DNA of 64,000 nt from assembly GCA_028551475.1 (NCBI GenBank), contig CM052356.1, forward strand, positions 23,277,884 through 23,341,883, written 5' to 3'. The notes under the pieces are model-generated. The model did not search any database, was not told the origin of the DNA, and was given only the letters and a program-made list of their open reading frames with translations. A program made the translations under genes and the position numbers. Each line of letters begins with the position of its first letter. Within the stretch, counting starts at the first letter, position 1. Source of the stretch: Casuarina equisetifolia (lineage: Eukaryota; Streptophyta; Magnoliopsida; Fagales; Casuarinaceae). Of this stretch, positions 52,501 to 64,000 are shown piece after piece.

Positions 52501-54248
52501 AGTGGGATCTAGATGCACGCAACAATAGGAAATGGAAACAATAATTCAGCCAGTTGTTGGCCACATTTTTCACTTTATCGCAAGGGCCCCATTCATAGTT
52601 CATTTGGAAGAGCAATTGGTTAGTTGGAGAGAGCGCGGCAAGCTTCTTTTGTGTATAATGGCTTTGTCAATGAACAACCTTATGGGAATTAGATCCACAT
52701 GCCATGTTTCTTGTGGTAGATAACAAATCGTATTCAATGGAACCAGGGAAAATAGTGATAAGGCAACTCCATGAAATCAAAAGTAGTTGATAAAACTCAA
52801 ACTCTAAGAAATTGAACTTAGTTAAACATCAAACTCTAAATACTCTAACTAGGGAGATCTTAAACTATTTGTTACCTGAAAAAAAAAAAGCTAAAAAGAA
52901 TAAATGAAGTCATATCAGTAAGTAAAAAATTTAATTCCAATTTCAAGATAAAGCAACTCTGTAGCCATATTGCTTAAGCCGAGTACTGTACACAAACATT
53001 GATCAATAACCTTTGTTTCAAAATATTGCTATGCATATAGGTTGTATCTTGCTATTTCCTCCATAAATGTTAATTAACCATCAAAGTCCAATGCAGCTTA
53101 TGACCACAATATCTATCACCTTTATAAAATTTTCTCAACTTGCACAATTTAAGATGAATGGTAGAGATGTTTTCACACTTTCATTTGAGAGTCGAATAAA
53201 CTGAGAAATATATATATATATATATATATATTTTCAAGCTTCATATCATTATTTAGACAAGTCATATTTGGGTCATTTCAAGCAAATTTAACACTTAATA
53301 ATTCCATTAATCGCATAAGTATGCAAAACAATCAAGAAAACTCAATATGAACATCTTAAAGCTAACCATATGCATCAACATCATCATCTTAATCATAACG
53401 CAAATACTTCTATTTTTCCTATTTATAGAATATGATACAAAATTCATTCCCCCACCTAACCTAAGATGACTTAAATAGAGCTATATCTTAACATACTAAT
53501 CTTTAGAAACCTTCACCATTTTGTGTACAAAAACTTCAATTTATAAATATTAGAAATAGCTTCACAAAATCCAAAAGTTGCCTTAACTAAAGACCCTAAG
53601 TCTCATTGTTTCCAAATCAGTCTTATTTAAAAGTAAGCATTCGCGCAAATACATAAACCCATATCATTTCTGTGCAATTATTTGTGGGAGAAAATAACGT
53701 CTGAGAATGAAAATCCTTGGCTTTCGTGCACAAAATAATCTTAGATCTTCAATATCTCAAATTTGTAATTATGCATTATAATATGAATGATTTAACAAGA
53801 TATTATAACACCTCCTAACAAACGTTGTCCGTTAACTTTGATAAATTAGAACTAAACAATAAAAATTAAAAACTCTCAAGTTCCCAACCAGTCAATTCGA
53901 AATTTCCTCAAAGAGAATACAACGAGAAACAAACGAAAGAACACTGAATAGGGGAAAAAAGAATCCAACGTACTCTTACGTGTTTAGTCGGAGAAAAGTA
54001 TCAAATTTGGGTTGGAATTGGTCATAGACTAGCAGTAGGTTGCCCGTAGGTTTGGGCAAATTCAACTTTGTAGACAAATAATAAAGTGGTGGATCCAAGT
54101 TCAAATTAGGACGACCATGGTGTTGGTGGGCTTGAACTTCACCAGAGCTAACTATTTTCCGTGAGGGAAAGGTGGAAAGGTCCAGATTTTTGCCCCCAAT
54201 TATTATGGTCGGTGACAGCAACGATACATCCTCTGCCTCCTTTTCTGC

Positions 54249-54280
<32 letters not shown>

Positions 54281-55526
54281 AATTTCTCCTTTTTTCTTTC
54301 TTTTAAATTCCTCTTTTCTTCAACGTATCACATCAATTTCTTTTCTCTTGGCCTACCATTCCTAACAAAATACATAGGCTACTATGCTTACTAAAGTGAC
54401 AAACCTTTTCTACTTTTTGTTTTAATAGCTTTAACACGCAATTATGGCTGCTGCTTCAGCTCGTTATTGGTAGTAGTAACACTTCTAACAATCACTCGTG
54501 TTTAAAGCCTGCACTGCGATGCGTTTGGTTATTGTAAATCACGAAGGTGATTACCTATTAAAAACACTGATCGCTTCTAGAAAACAATCAAGATTGGTTC
54601 TTTAATTAGTTGCTAGATCTGCAGCTGTGGTCATCGTTTTCTCTATGATAGTGCCTTACCTGAAAAGAATTAATATCTAAAATTAATACGTTTGGATTGT
54701 ACAGTTGATTTTTGGTCAAATCCAATGCATTTTGGCTACCTAAAAAGGTTTTAGTTACATCCTGTTGTAAACACCACCAAAATTTACATATAAATTTTTT
54801 CTTTCGGTACATTTGGAGTTATATATGCTCTACCTTTGTGATAGACAAAGTAACAGATGACTCTCAAGTTAATTTTCAACTAATAATATAGCCAGAAAGG
54901 ATGAAAATATAGCCTACCGGGACACTTTCACATCTAGAGGCTTAATACTTGATGCCACATCTTTTAACTAATACTTTCTTTTTATCTCCTGAATATCAAA
55001 GTATTTAGATCATGAGTAACAAGTATGATTTTGTACTCTTATTTTCTGAACAATTTCTATAAAAATTATTTTAGAATGCAAATCTTACGTTTCAAACTAA
55101 TGTCCTGTCTTTGAAACATAATATATGAAAATTATGAAAGCAGAATCTGACATCAATATAAATGGCCTTTATCACTTCGTGTAATAGAGTTCCGTCCCGC
55201 TCAATCAGTAGCTCTCAATTCTTTCACATTATACCTAACTTCTTCTTTTTTTAAAGCAAGAGATTCTGTTTAGGATTGTATTCCTACTTCAATTAAGATT
55301 CCTACCGACATAATGACCTCTTAGATTGGACAATATAAGTCACCTTTTGGAATTCATTTAGAAACAATGATGTTACTATCCCTTCATATTCAGAAATTAG
55401 AGCTTGTTAACACTTTTCGAATCATATTAAGTGGAATTTTATGCTTTTTAATTCTAGGCTGAGTTGACATTTTTCGATGCATATCGACGCAACTATTTCA
55501 CTACTTCTTTGAACTTGATTGGATGG
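45123..55526. other. GT-2 promoter side and gene-poor interval
   Basis: The first kilobase is the GT-2 promoter and leader, with A/G-rich repeats near 45285-45305. A (GAAA)n run lies at 46524-46559, an AT run at 53207-53231 and a CT run at 54247-54274. A signal-peptide-like mini-frame sits at 47879. The remaining sequence, including 49.3-52.8 kb which has the look of decayed transposon DNA, matches nothing I can name. Confidence 0.45.
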
Positions 55527-55712
55527 TGCTTTGGGAGCCTTTTTTCTTTTTTTTGTACAACTTGCAAAAAGGATGCAAGTATGACAAGATTTGACTGATT
55601 TATTACCTAAAATCTTAGATGGGACTCGAATCCACGACCAGTGGAGTACGGGTTAGGGTTTGGCTTAGAAAATACCACTAAGCCAAGGGTCTCCTATAGA
55701 AAATGCTTTGGG
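55527..55712 (-). mobile_element. tRNA-derived SINE with 9-bp target-site duplication
   Basis: On the minus strand, TGGCTTAGTGGTA (about 55688-55676) matches a polymerase III A-box, and GGATTCGAGTCCC (about 55631-55619) matches a B-box with one extra base. An A-rich tail (AAAAAAAAGAAAAAAGG) ends near 55536. The nonamer TGCTTTGGG (plus-strand sense) flanks it at 55527-55535 and 55704-55712, giving an insert of about 168 bases. It is not a functional tRNA gene because no cloverleaf or acceptor stem is evident. It lies about 680 bases upstream of the UMAMIT22-like start codon. Confidence 0.7.
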
Positions 55713-56391
55713 TTCACTTAAATGACGTTCGTAATTCTGCTCCTCCTGGTCCAGATTCATCAACCCCTATAATTAATGGTGCTCGGAATAATGACAAGCC
55801 GTTTAGTGGTAGTGCCATTAAGCCCTTTTCCCATTGGATCTTAGTCTCAACGGCACAATAGATTTTTAGTGTTTGAGTTTATTGAAAGGAGAAGTCATTT
55901 ATTTGCGTGTTTTGTACATATATTTCATTCTTGGCGTTTTGTATGTTTGATGAGTAATAAGATGATAAGATGTGCGCAATGACAGTATTCTGAGGAAAAT
56001 GTGTGTGCAGGGATTCTTCAATTGTAACGTAACCTTAAGCAACAAGTAAAAATATTACTCTTATAGACGTCTACACTTGGGTGTTTTATCTCTTGCTAAA
56101 CATGGTAAATAGTTTCATTTACAGTTATCGGATGAAGCTAAATAATTGCCACCTTAGCGTGTAACAACAATAGTGATAGAATTCTTCTGGGTACATTGGA
56201 TAAGGCAATGATCAGCGATCAATTGGCAGAGGATATGATGCACGCAGAAGTCCTATAGGCCTCAGTGCACAGATGACTTTCGGTTGCACATCGCAACAGA
56301 GCGTTCGGACTCTTGTGCTTCCACTCTTCCCTATATATTAAAGAGCTTGCCATTTGAAATGCACACAGGAAGGGGCCTAGGATAGTCCAAC

Positions 56392-58560
56392 ATGAAGAGT
56401 TTTCTAGCCAGTGTCCAGGTTTTAGAAAGGCAGAAGCCTTATATTGCAATGCTTTTTATCCAGTTTGTATATGCAGGGATGGCCTTATTCTCCAAGGCGG
56501 CAATCGCCAAGGGGATGAACCCTTATGTGTTTGTGGTTTACAGGCAAGCTTTTGCCTCACTTGCCTTGGCTCCATTCGCTTTCTTCCTTGAAAGGTTACT
56601 TCAAATATTATCTTTATCTTCTTCTGTCTCTGCCTCTCCTTTCTTTCTCCTATCGTAGATCTTACTGATTTCTCACTTCGGTGAATTTGTGTGTACAGTA
56701 ACGACACTGCCCCCCTCTCGTACAACTTACTATGCCAAATCTTCTTGATTTCACTTTGTGGGTAAGTAATCTTCGCAGTGAAATATACTCTATATCTCAC
56801 AGTTATCTTATGTACTCTGACACTCCTGAGTGTATGAATTTTTAGGATCACCCTCGGTTTAAACCTCTACTACGTTGCTATTAACCATACATCGGCAACA
56901 TTTGCTGCGGCTACAACCAACACAATTCCTGCCATCACTTTCATTATTGCCGCTTTACTGAGGCAATTCTAAAATCTTCGTCAAAGAATGAAATCTGCTG
57001 TAGACTGACTCTTCCCTCTTTTGATTAATGAAAGTTGTTTTCTGTTGAATTTAGAATGGAAAGCATTACCATAAAACGTCTGCATGGAATGGCCAAGGTG
57101 CTGGGTTCTGTTCTGGGTGTTTCTGGGGCACTGCTGTTTGCTTTTGTCAAGGGTGCCCCGATGAAGTTCATGCACTGGCAATCCGCAACTGGACACCAAA
57201 ATGCAAAATCATCAATGAATGGTTCCTCCAAAGCGGAATGGATAAAAGGCTCTCTTATCATGCTCTTGGCCAACACTGCTTGGTCTTTGTGGCTTGTTTT
57301 GCAGGTTTGCCTTGCACACAGATGATGGTTTTCTTGTTATCTTTTTGAATTGTTTTCTTTCCTCTTTGTTTTGACTGGTATATTCTTTCCAGGGTCCCAT
57401 TGTTAAAAAATATCAAGCAAAACTGCGACTTACGACTCTACAATGCTTCTTTAGTTGCATCCAGTCCGCCTTTTTGGCCCTTGCAATGGAGAGGCACCCA
57501 TCAGCGTGGAAGATTGGATGGGATATTCACCTTCTTTCAGTAGCATACTGTGTACATTTCCTTTGCTCTTCAGCCACTAACATTCCGACAACTCAGGCCC
57601 AAAGCTAATTAGTGCATTCATCGTACTCTAAACAAAATATGATGATTAAAATCACAATGAGAGGATCAACGCGCTCTCAACCACCAGTCTGTCCAGATTT
57701 TTTCCTTGTTGCCAATCTCCTCTAAGATATCAAAATTATGATGATTTTACCGAACTTGACGACCGAAACCTGGACTTGTCAGCCGATTGAATCAACTTTA
57801 GGGATCAACAAGCGAAAGTCCATTATCTTGAAAGAAGAATGGAACAGCAGTGGGACCTTTTTTTGGGTTCCAATGTGTTAGCATTTTTCTCCAAAGGGAT
57901 AGGGCCATGTCTTAACCCACTTTTGACACCTTAATACTCTACTTACTGTCAGATGAACGCATGCTCTCTTTCACACCATTATTGACAGCAGTCTTTGCCA
58001 CGCACCAAGCACGCACATATACACTATACCAGTGCATACATGAATCACTAGACCCGTGCATTAGCTCTGGCACAGACAAACTAACTTCATTTCTTTCTCA
58101 CTGATGAATCTAATCAAATGGCAGGGTATAATTGTTACTGGGATTACTTACTGGCTGCAAGTTTGGGTTATTGAGAAGAAAGGCCCAGTTTTCACATCAA
58201 TTTTCACTCCCTTAGCACTTATTATAACAGCCATCATTTCAGCATTCTTGTGGAAAGAGAAGCTTTATTGGGGAAGGTTAGTACTATTAGTTATTAGTCA
58301 CATAATTTTTCCTCGTAACATTCATACTATCCATTTACGAGGTCTCTTTCCGTTTACTTTTATGCTTAATTATGGGCATAAGGAAGTTGACGAGGTCCTT
58401 CTGTAAACCTTTTGACAGTATTGGTGGGGTTGTTTTGCTGGTGGGAGGGCTCTACTGCGTCCTGTGGGGGAAAAACAAAGAGGAAGCAGAAGCTGAAACA
58501 GCCAAACGAGGACAGCAGATCAAAGAGGATTCCATTTTGAAGTGCATTTCACATCAGTGA
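56392..58560 (+). CDS. WAT1-related/UMAMIT transporter, UMAMIT22-like (7 exons, 361 aa)
   Basis: Exons: 56392-56594, 56699-56761, 56846-56962, 57055-57304, 57393-57551, 58125-58276, 58419-58560. Phases join throughout, giving 362 codons with TGA, a normal length for the family. The product is an EamA/DMT-fold membrane protein with about ten helices, two EamA repeats and a charged cytosolic tail. Visible signatures are YIAMLFIQFVYAGMALFSK (helix 1), NPYVFVVYRQAFASLALAPF (helix 2), ATFAAATTNTIPAITF (helix 4), WLQVWVIEKKGPVF and TPLALIITAIISAFLW near the end. Family members export amino acids or, for WAT1, auxin; the substrate here is not known. It is closest to my recollection of Arabidopsis At1g43650 (UMAMIT22). 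Intron 3 appears to begin with GC (CTGAG then GCAATT after 56962) and ends AG. Intron 5 (573 bases) is the longest. Confidence 0.94.
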
Positions 58561-60420
58561 GTGATGGGATGTTGTGTCGAATGCCTTTTGATATAAAAAA
58601 GGCACTCCTACAAACCTTTGAACTCTTTTTCCTTTACACTTTCCCTCTTGTTTCTTCTTACAATTATGTACGAGTTCTAAATGATAGTTCATTTGTATTT
58701 AAACACCGCTGTGTTATAACCTTGTATAATAATATCTTGTTGAATCTTCATTTTGTTTTTAATCTTTTTTATGATTTTACAAAATTTATGTTAACTCAAA
58801 ACTAACTTAGAAAAAGAGAAGCATTCATTACATATAAGTTTTGCCGTAGAATAAAAACAACCATTTTACACTGATTTCATAAGGTATAAATCAAACATTG
58901 AGATTTCTTCTATAAAATTTCAATATAACATGTTGAGCTATCATTCCATCATTGAATTACTTTACTAATCTTTTGACTCTTATAAAAACTTCGAAATTGC
59001 TCGCAATGAGGGACTCAATCATTCTTTTTAACAATCATTATAAGGAAGCAATTCTATGAGTAATATGAGAACGAGTCTTGTCCCAAATACCGTCCTTAGT
59101 CAGCGATCTCGATGATTATCATCTAAAGATTGAACTTTGCACGAAAATGGTTAACTACTTGTTTACTAGGAAACTATGTCCATCTCCTTTATCAAATTGA
59201 CAGAAGAAGCCCTGGAATATGCTAATACGCCATAATATCCACCGACACTTCACTGGAGATAATCCAGCTTTATGCTTCATTTCTGTCGACCGCACCTTTA
59301 GCAACATGTTTTCTTGGCTCTGCAAGTTCTGGAACCTTGGGACACTGTAATTCGCGTTAGGAGCTCAAAAAGTGAATTTCTCGCCACGCTTATAATGGGG
59401 AGTATCTTTCTAGATCTTGTTTGGGTCACGCGAATGTATGTCTCATTCTAACTTTCTCTGATATCTTTCAGAAGGTGACGCACTGCCCAAAGCATAAAAG
59501 GAACTCAACCTGAATTAAGCGAAAGGAAAATAAGCTAGGAATTACTTAGGCTAGATCCATGCTATACTTGGGTAAACAACATATTTCTTCCATGAACGAA
59601 TGCTTCTATATTGCTTATTATCTCAATGCAGCTCAAAATTTATTCTGAAGTTTCAATATCGATTCATCTTCTTCGTAATTAGACACTGGATTGAAAAATA
59701 GATAAGTAAATAGTAAGTTCGAAAAGAGTAGTAAATGGCAAAAAAAAAAAAAAATCAATACCCTTCTCAATAATACCTTATCTTGATTTTTAATGTAATA
59801 GATAGAATGACTATACAGCAGAGCAAAATATAAATTAAATATGCTTATAGATATATATAACTTGGATTTTTGAAGAATTGAGCGACTCTTAACATATTCA
59901 ATTTTTTTTTCTTTAAAAGAATCCCTGTCTCAAGCCTTAGCTCATCCACCACTTTGACACCCCACTTTCCAAGCCTTATCCTATCCCCCATTCCTCGGAA
60001 TCATCTCTCCAGTTATTGGATCCTCCACCTTCTACCAAAGTTGCATGTCTTCCGCCCGCTTGTCCCCATACGTCCTTTTGGTTTTGTTTCTTTATAAAAC
60101 AACAGTTCTTTTTGACTGAGTCTATATGTGCGACCAGTGTATTAGTGGCTTATGGGAATTAGGTTTGATAGACATACACACATGAAATAAGGCACTAGTT
60201 GGTAAATTTTTCTAGTTCCTAATGAGCAACCACTTAGGCTTTTTATGAGCTAGATAGATGATAAGGGAAAAAATATGCATGGAAAGGAATGTACGAGAAG
60301 TAGAAATGAAAATATCATTAACTTGAAGTTGAAGAAACATCTTCTAGGCTAGAAATCAAAAGCTATTCAAACCTAAAAGAAAGTAGATGAGAAGTTGAGT
60401 GTGTAAGACTAATATGGAAA
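58561..60420. other. Intergenic, 3' side of the UMAMIT22-like gene
   Basis: The 3' UTR probably ends within the first 250 bases, where several AATAAT-like motifs occur. The rest is AT-rich with no recognisable coding segment on either strand. Confidence 0.5.
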
Positions 60421-60429
60421 TAATAGACT

Positions 60430-61255
60430 TAAGGCACAACTTTATTTGTTTGATCACTATTATAGGTAGACTTACCATTGTGGATAGGATAATTGTATGA
60501 AATAACTCAATAGACCTACATCAACAATAATAAGAATCAATAAAGCATTATTCTTTAATTATAGATTCACTAAATATATATGAAGAGCAATTTTAGGTAT
60601 AAAGGACTTTCACAATAGATTAAACAATGAAAAACTAAAGAAAGCTAGATAATTAAAGCTATGAAAAATATAAAACATTTGTAGCAACATTGCCAAGTCT
60701 ATTTTTTAAATGCACAATCCACCACATCTAGAAGAAATAAATTAAAAAATATTTAGGAGTCCAAGCATTAAGAGTACAACTATTGTTGTCAAAATAAAAA
60801 TAGATGTGATAAATATATCTCATCAAGCAAAGGGGTAAAACTTATAAATTATAAAAAATATATGTAGAAGTTTAAAAAATTTTAAGTATCATTTTTTAGC
60901 TTATATGATGCTTTGTTTTAAACTATCTATAATATCAATTTGTGATACCTATAAATCCGTGACAATTTATCTCAAAAAAAAATTTGTCAATCTATTGTCC
61001 CACAACAAAGAAAGTATTTTTTTTTGTGTCTTGTTTAAATGTGAATTTATCCTCTAACTTATGAATTAACTTTGAAATTAATTTTTTTCTCATATCATAT
61101 TAGTGTCGAAAATGAAATCCACTTCAAGCCTAATTATCTTGAGCATTCTATAAGAAGTATTAAGCCCTGTTTCCCATGCTAAAAAGATAAAGTCTTTAGA
61201 TATTATTTAAATGTAAATTTACATCCTAATTCATAAATTAACTTTTAAATTAAGA
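60430..61255 (+). mobile_element. Repeat related to the copia fossil at 4 kb; LTR-like
   Basis: The stretch 60430-60960 aligns by eye, with gaps, to the reverse complement of about 3990-4545. Shared blocks include TTGTATGAAATA, TCAATAGACCTAC, AAGAATCA, TAGGTATAAA, CCACAT and AAACCTATAAATTATA-like. Because the 4-kb fossil has its 5' end on that side, this copy may be a solo or truncated LTR region. Two direct repeats of about 50 bases (about 61033-61083 and 61205-61255) lie at its right end. It is old and diverged. Confidence 0.5.
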
Positions 61256-61324
61256 AGTCAACCTGCAGAAGAAGTCTCTCCCACCATCGGCCAGAGAAAG
61301 TGTCGCACTCCCCATGGTAATCTT

Positions 61325-61485
61325 ACTAAAAACAAAAAGGCTTCCGAGGCTTTCATAAGACTAAGTTGGTATCCACCAGTGTTCTGGTTGACCCTCCCTA
61401 TAGTAATGTAAAAACAAAAGGCTTCCTAGGCTTTCGTAAGACGGAATTTATATCCATTAGTGTTCCGCTTGACCCTCCATCTGCC
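61325..61485. repeat. Two-copy tandem repeat, period about 81 bp
   Basis: GGCTTCCGAGGCTTTCATAAG at 61339 recurs as GGCTTCCTAGGCTTTCGTAAG at 61420. It is followed in both copies by TATCCA-CAGTGTTC-like sequence and TTGACCCTCC. Upstream flanks (TAGTAAT-type and AAAACAAAA) also match. The local GC content is higher than in the flanks. Function is unknown. Confidence 0.75.
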
Positions 61486-64000
61486 TCTGATGTGTTTTGT
61501 CGAACTTTTTATGCAACATGCAGACACAGCTGACCCAATTCGAATGCTCAAACCTGAGTCAGATGCACTTCTGGCCCATTATCTAGTGCACTCTATCATC
61601 ACACGCATTAAGGCCTATGCCTGTTCTTTAGGCTTGCCATCGTAGCCTTGTTAGCTTCAAGCTTATCGAGTAAAAGTTTGTAGCCTGCCGTCTATTCTTA
61701 CAAGATGTTCTCAACGCTTAGTAGTTAGTTTTCTTAATAAATCTTGATTTGCTCAAAAAAAAAAAAACCAAAAACTCATAAAGTAAAATGTTGGCCAACT
61801 ACTTCCAAGCCCCTAAAAGAACACATCTCTCTAAGTAGGTTCATCTACATACAACAGGTGTCTTGATCAAGTGGAAAGATTTTGTTAGTGGAAGTAGTTA
61901 AAAAGTTCATCTTAGAAAGATTTTGCTTGATTTGGTCGCATATCTTTTTCTTTTCGATCTTCTGAACAAACCCATGGAAATTCTTTGACTCCTTGTATGG
62001 TAAAAGTTAAAGCTAGATTTAAAAAGTAAGTAACCCAGTGCAGTTAACCGAGTTTCCGATCCGTGAAGGTTTTCTCAAAGCTGATATTAGGCAATAAAAT
62101 TTGGTATATAAATGGTTCTTGATGTTTATAGAAGCTTTCTTTGCAAAACAAATGTTTAACATAAACATTCTACTTTCTTACAAAGTGCTTACGTGGTAAG
62201 AAAGGTGTCACAAAATTTCATCCTATTTCAGTATTATTTAGGAATCCTCTATGCATAGAACAAGACCTCTCTTTTAAATTAAATTTTACACAATAATAGA
62301 CTTTTTAATATAATATTATAACCTAAGTACAAACTTTAATTAAGCTTTCTGACGCCAAGGCTACAAAGTCTCTCTTCTCGATGTTAACTAGCTAGGACAG
62401 GTGTTTTGTGTTGTTTTAATCGTTATTAGACTCATTGTCCATCAATTCCTTCTTCCTTCTTTCTCATCCCTTCTTCTTGCCACTTTCATTGTTGAGCCTC
62501 ATTGTGCAGAATGAATCAGAAAGATAAGATGAAAAATCGTGTCATCGATGCTACTGCCGAAGCTATCAGACAAGAGGGTCCAGAGCATTATATTTGCAGA
62601 TAATGTCTTCATGTGCCTAGGACTCTCTTAACTTTGTCACATGTAGAAGCTACCAGCTTACCTGCCCGAGAAAGGAACGAGAAACAAGAGTTTAAAAAGA
62701 ACTTATGCGAAATAGTAAGTCCCAGAAAGAGACAAAAGAACAGCAAAGCAGTATAGCTTCCGTAATTTGCTCTTACTGCTTGAAATTGTGAAATCACTCA
62801 TTTAATTACAGCAGTAGAACAAATACTACCATCCATCGTGCTTGTCAACATCCCCTAGTAAAATTCTTACCGCAATTACTTCTCCGACGATGGACCTACA
62901 TGCCGGGGACTCGATAAGAATTGGAAGTCTACACAAAACCAACAACCTTGGCCGGATAAATAAAGACAACAACAAAACAAAAACACCCTTAGCTGGGGTC
63001 TGGATTTATTTTCTATTCCTCAAATAAAAATCCAAACGAAAAAATCCGGTAGGTGAATGGGATATATGTTAAGATCTACTTCAAGCAATTGCATTCTATT
63101 ACCTTCATTTTTTTTTCTTCTTTTTTTATTGGTTAAAAGAGAACGATTTCAAGTTTTTACCTAACGTTGTACTCTCAATACTAATGATCAACAACTACCT
63201 CCATCTACCATCACTAGGGAAGGGAATATAGCCAATATCTTCTTTCAAGGCAAGACTTCTACGCTCACTTTTACCGTGATTTCCCATCTCTGTCACTTCC
63301 AAACTTTAACTTCAACCCACATAAGTAAAAACCAGACGTAATTGGCAATATATAAATATACCAATCATCGGACTCTATCTCGTTTAGCATTATTTAATTT
63401 TGAAATTCGTTGTGCTTACGTAACACAGACTTGTTAAACATTGTTGTAATTATTTTCCCACAAGTGTCCCTCCATCAATCCCAAGGATTAGATTCCAAAT
63501 CATTTGATTAAGGAAAAAGGTTTCCGTAAGCACAGATTGTGTATCTCCCCGTTGACTTTCCTCAACATTTTTCTGATCCAAAAGAAGCCACGATTCCCCT
63601 TCCAGCAATCCACGGAGAGGACACCACCGATGGGTCCATGCAGTAGGTTTTAGACGGCGTGCGTAACCGGGAAGGGTTCCACGGCTGCGTAGCAGGTCCC
63701 CCGATGATCTGTCCAGCGTCGGTGATTAGGAGCCTTCAAGAATGCGCCAACGGTCACTTGTACGTTGGCACGTGTTTCGGACTATGATTAAATATAATTA
63801 AATATGGTACGGGTAGAGTAGTTAAGGATTGTTATTGCGTGTTTGTTGAGGATCAAATAATGCCAGGACTTGAAGAACAAGACAATGAGGAGTCTAACCA
63901 TAGAAGCATCTAAATCTTTTACACCTTCACAGCAGAACTCTCTGTACGCAACATCCTCGTTGAGGCTAGGCTTTTGCGTTATTACGTGAACCACGACATA
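61486..64000. other. Intergenic right end, nothing recognised
   Basis: AT-rich DNA contains a short plus-strand open frame (61460-61645) of no known family. The last 500 bases are more GC-rich (63580-63780) and could be the promoter of a gene beyond the right edge. A minus-strand open frame at 63788-63994 has no family match I can make. Confidence 0.4.

Noticed and set aside
55612-55700. tRNA gene suggested by A- and B-box motifs
   Set aside because: No acceptor stem or anticodon arm could be formed, and an A-rich tail and flanking duplication point to a SINE.
42932-58560. CRISPR-like arrays or operon structure
   Set aside because: No regularly spaced repeats exist and the genes are spliced eukaryotic genes with separate promoters.
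63788-63994. Terminal exon of a gene entering from the right
   Set aside because: The frame begins inside the window, matches no family I recognise, and no splice acceptor supports it.

Overview
The window is nuclear DNA of a flowering plant, very probably a woody eudicot of the rosid type. The evidence is plant-only gene families (a UMAMIT/WAT1-type transporter, GT-2-type trihelix factors), 5'-AAACCCTAA telobox elements, short exons in AT-rich introns, long intergenic spaces, GA/CT and TG microsatellites, and old Ty1/copia and tRNA-derived SINE relics. I cannot name the species from sequence alone.

Seven protein genes can be supported, with exon boundaries worked out by hand from splice sites and reading phase. 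They are: (1) 904..510 minus, first exon of a ubiquitin-interacting-motif protein (MINDY-3/4 type, like Arabidopsis At1g43690) that runs off the left edge; (2) 4962..9931 plus, cytosolic fructose-1,6-bisphosphatase, 12 exons, 340 aa; (3) 16548..11994 minus, LSM3, 3 exons, 97 aa; (4) 20397..21743 plus, an intronless trihelix factor, 448 aa; (5) 31886..34590 plus, a two-trihelix factor like DF1, 604 aa; (6) 45122..42932 minus, a two-trihelix factor like GT-2, 560 aa; (7) 56392..58560 plus, a UMAMIT22-like transporter, 7 exons, 361 aa.

The gene order is informative. LSM3, single trihelix, DF1 and GT-2 correspond to consecutive Arabidopsis loci At1g76860-At1g76890, and the flanking genes correspond to At1g43690, At1g43670 and At1g43650. 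Two neighbourhoods that are separate in Arabidopsis are therefore interleaved here, with the trihelix block sitting between FBPase and UMAMIT22.

The rest is introns and gene-poor space. The 1.7-4.55 kb interval is a decayed copia element whose distal part recurs in inverted orientation at 60.4-61.0 kb. A second copia fossil lies in LSM3 intron 2. A SINE with a 9-bp target-site duplication lies just upstream of UMAMIT22. Local tandem duplications occur at 8.0, 18.9 and 61.3 kb. The 22-31.8, 34.9-42.5 and 45.3-55.5 kb intervals contain no gene I can recognise. The genes do not form an obvious pathway, but three of the seven are trihelix transcription factors and two of those are an ancient tail-to-tail duplicate pair. 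I found no genuinely undescribed system. The best leads are the interleaved synteny, two GC-AG introns, a Cys replacement in the GT-2 N-terminal trihelix, and the structured repeats.
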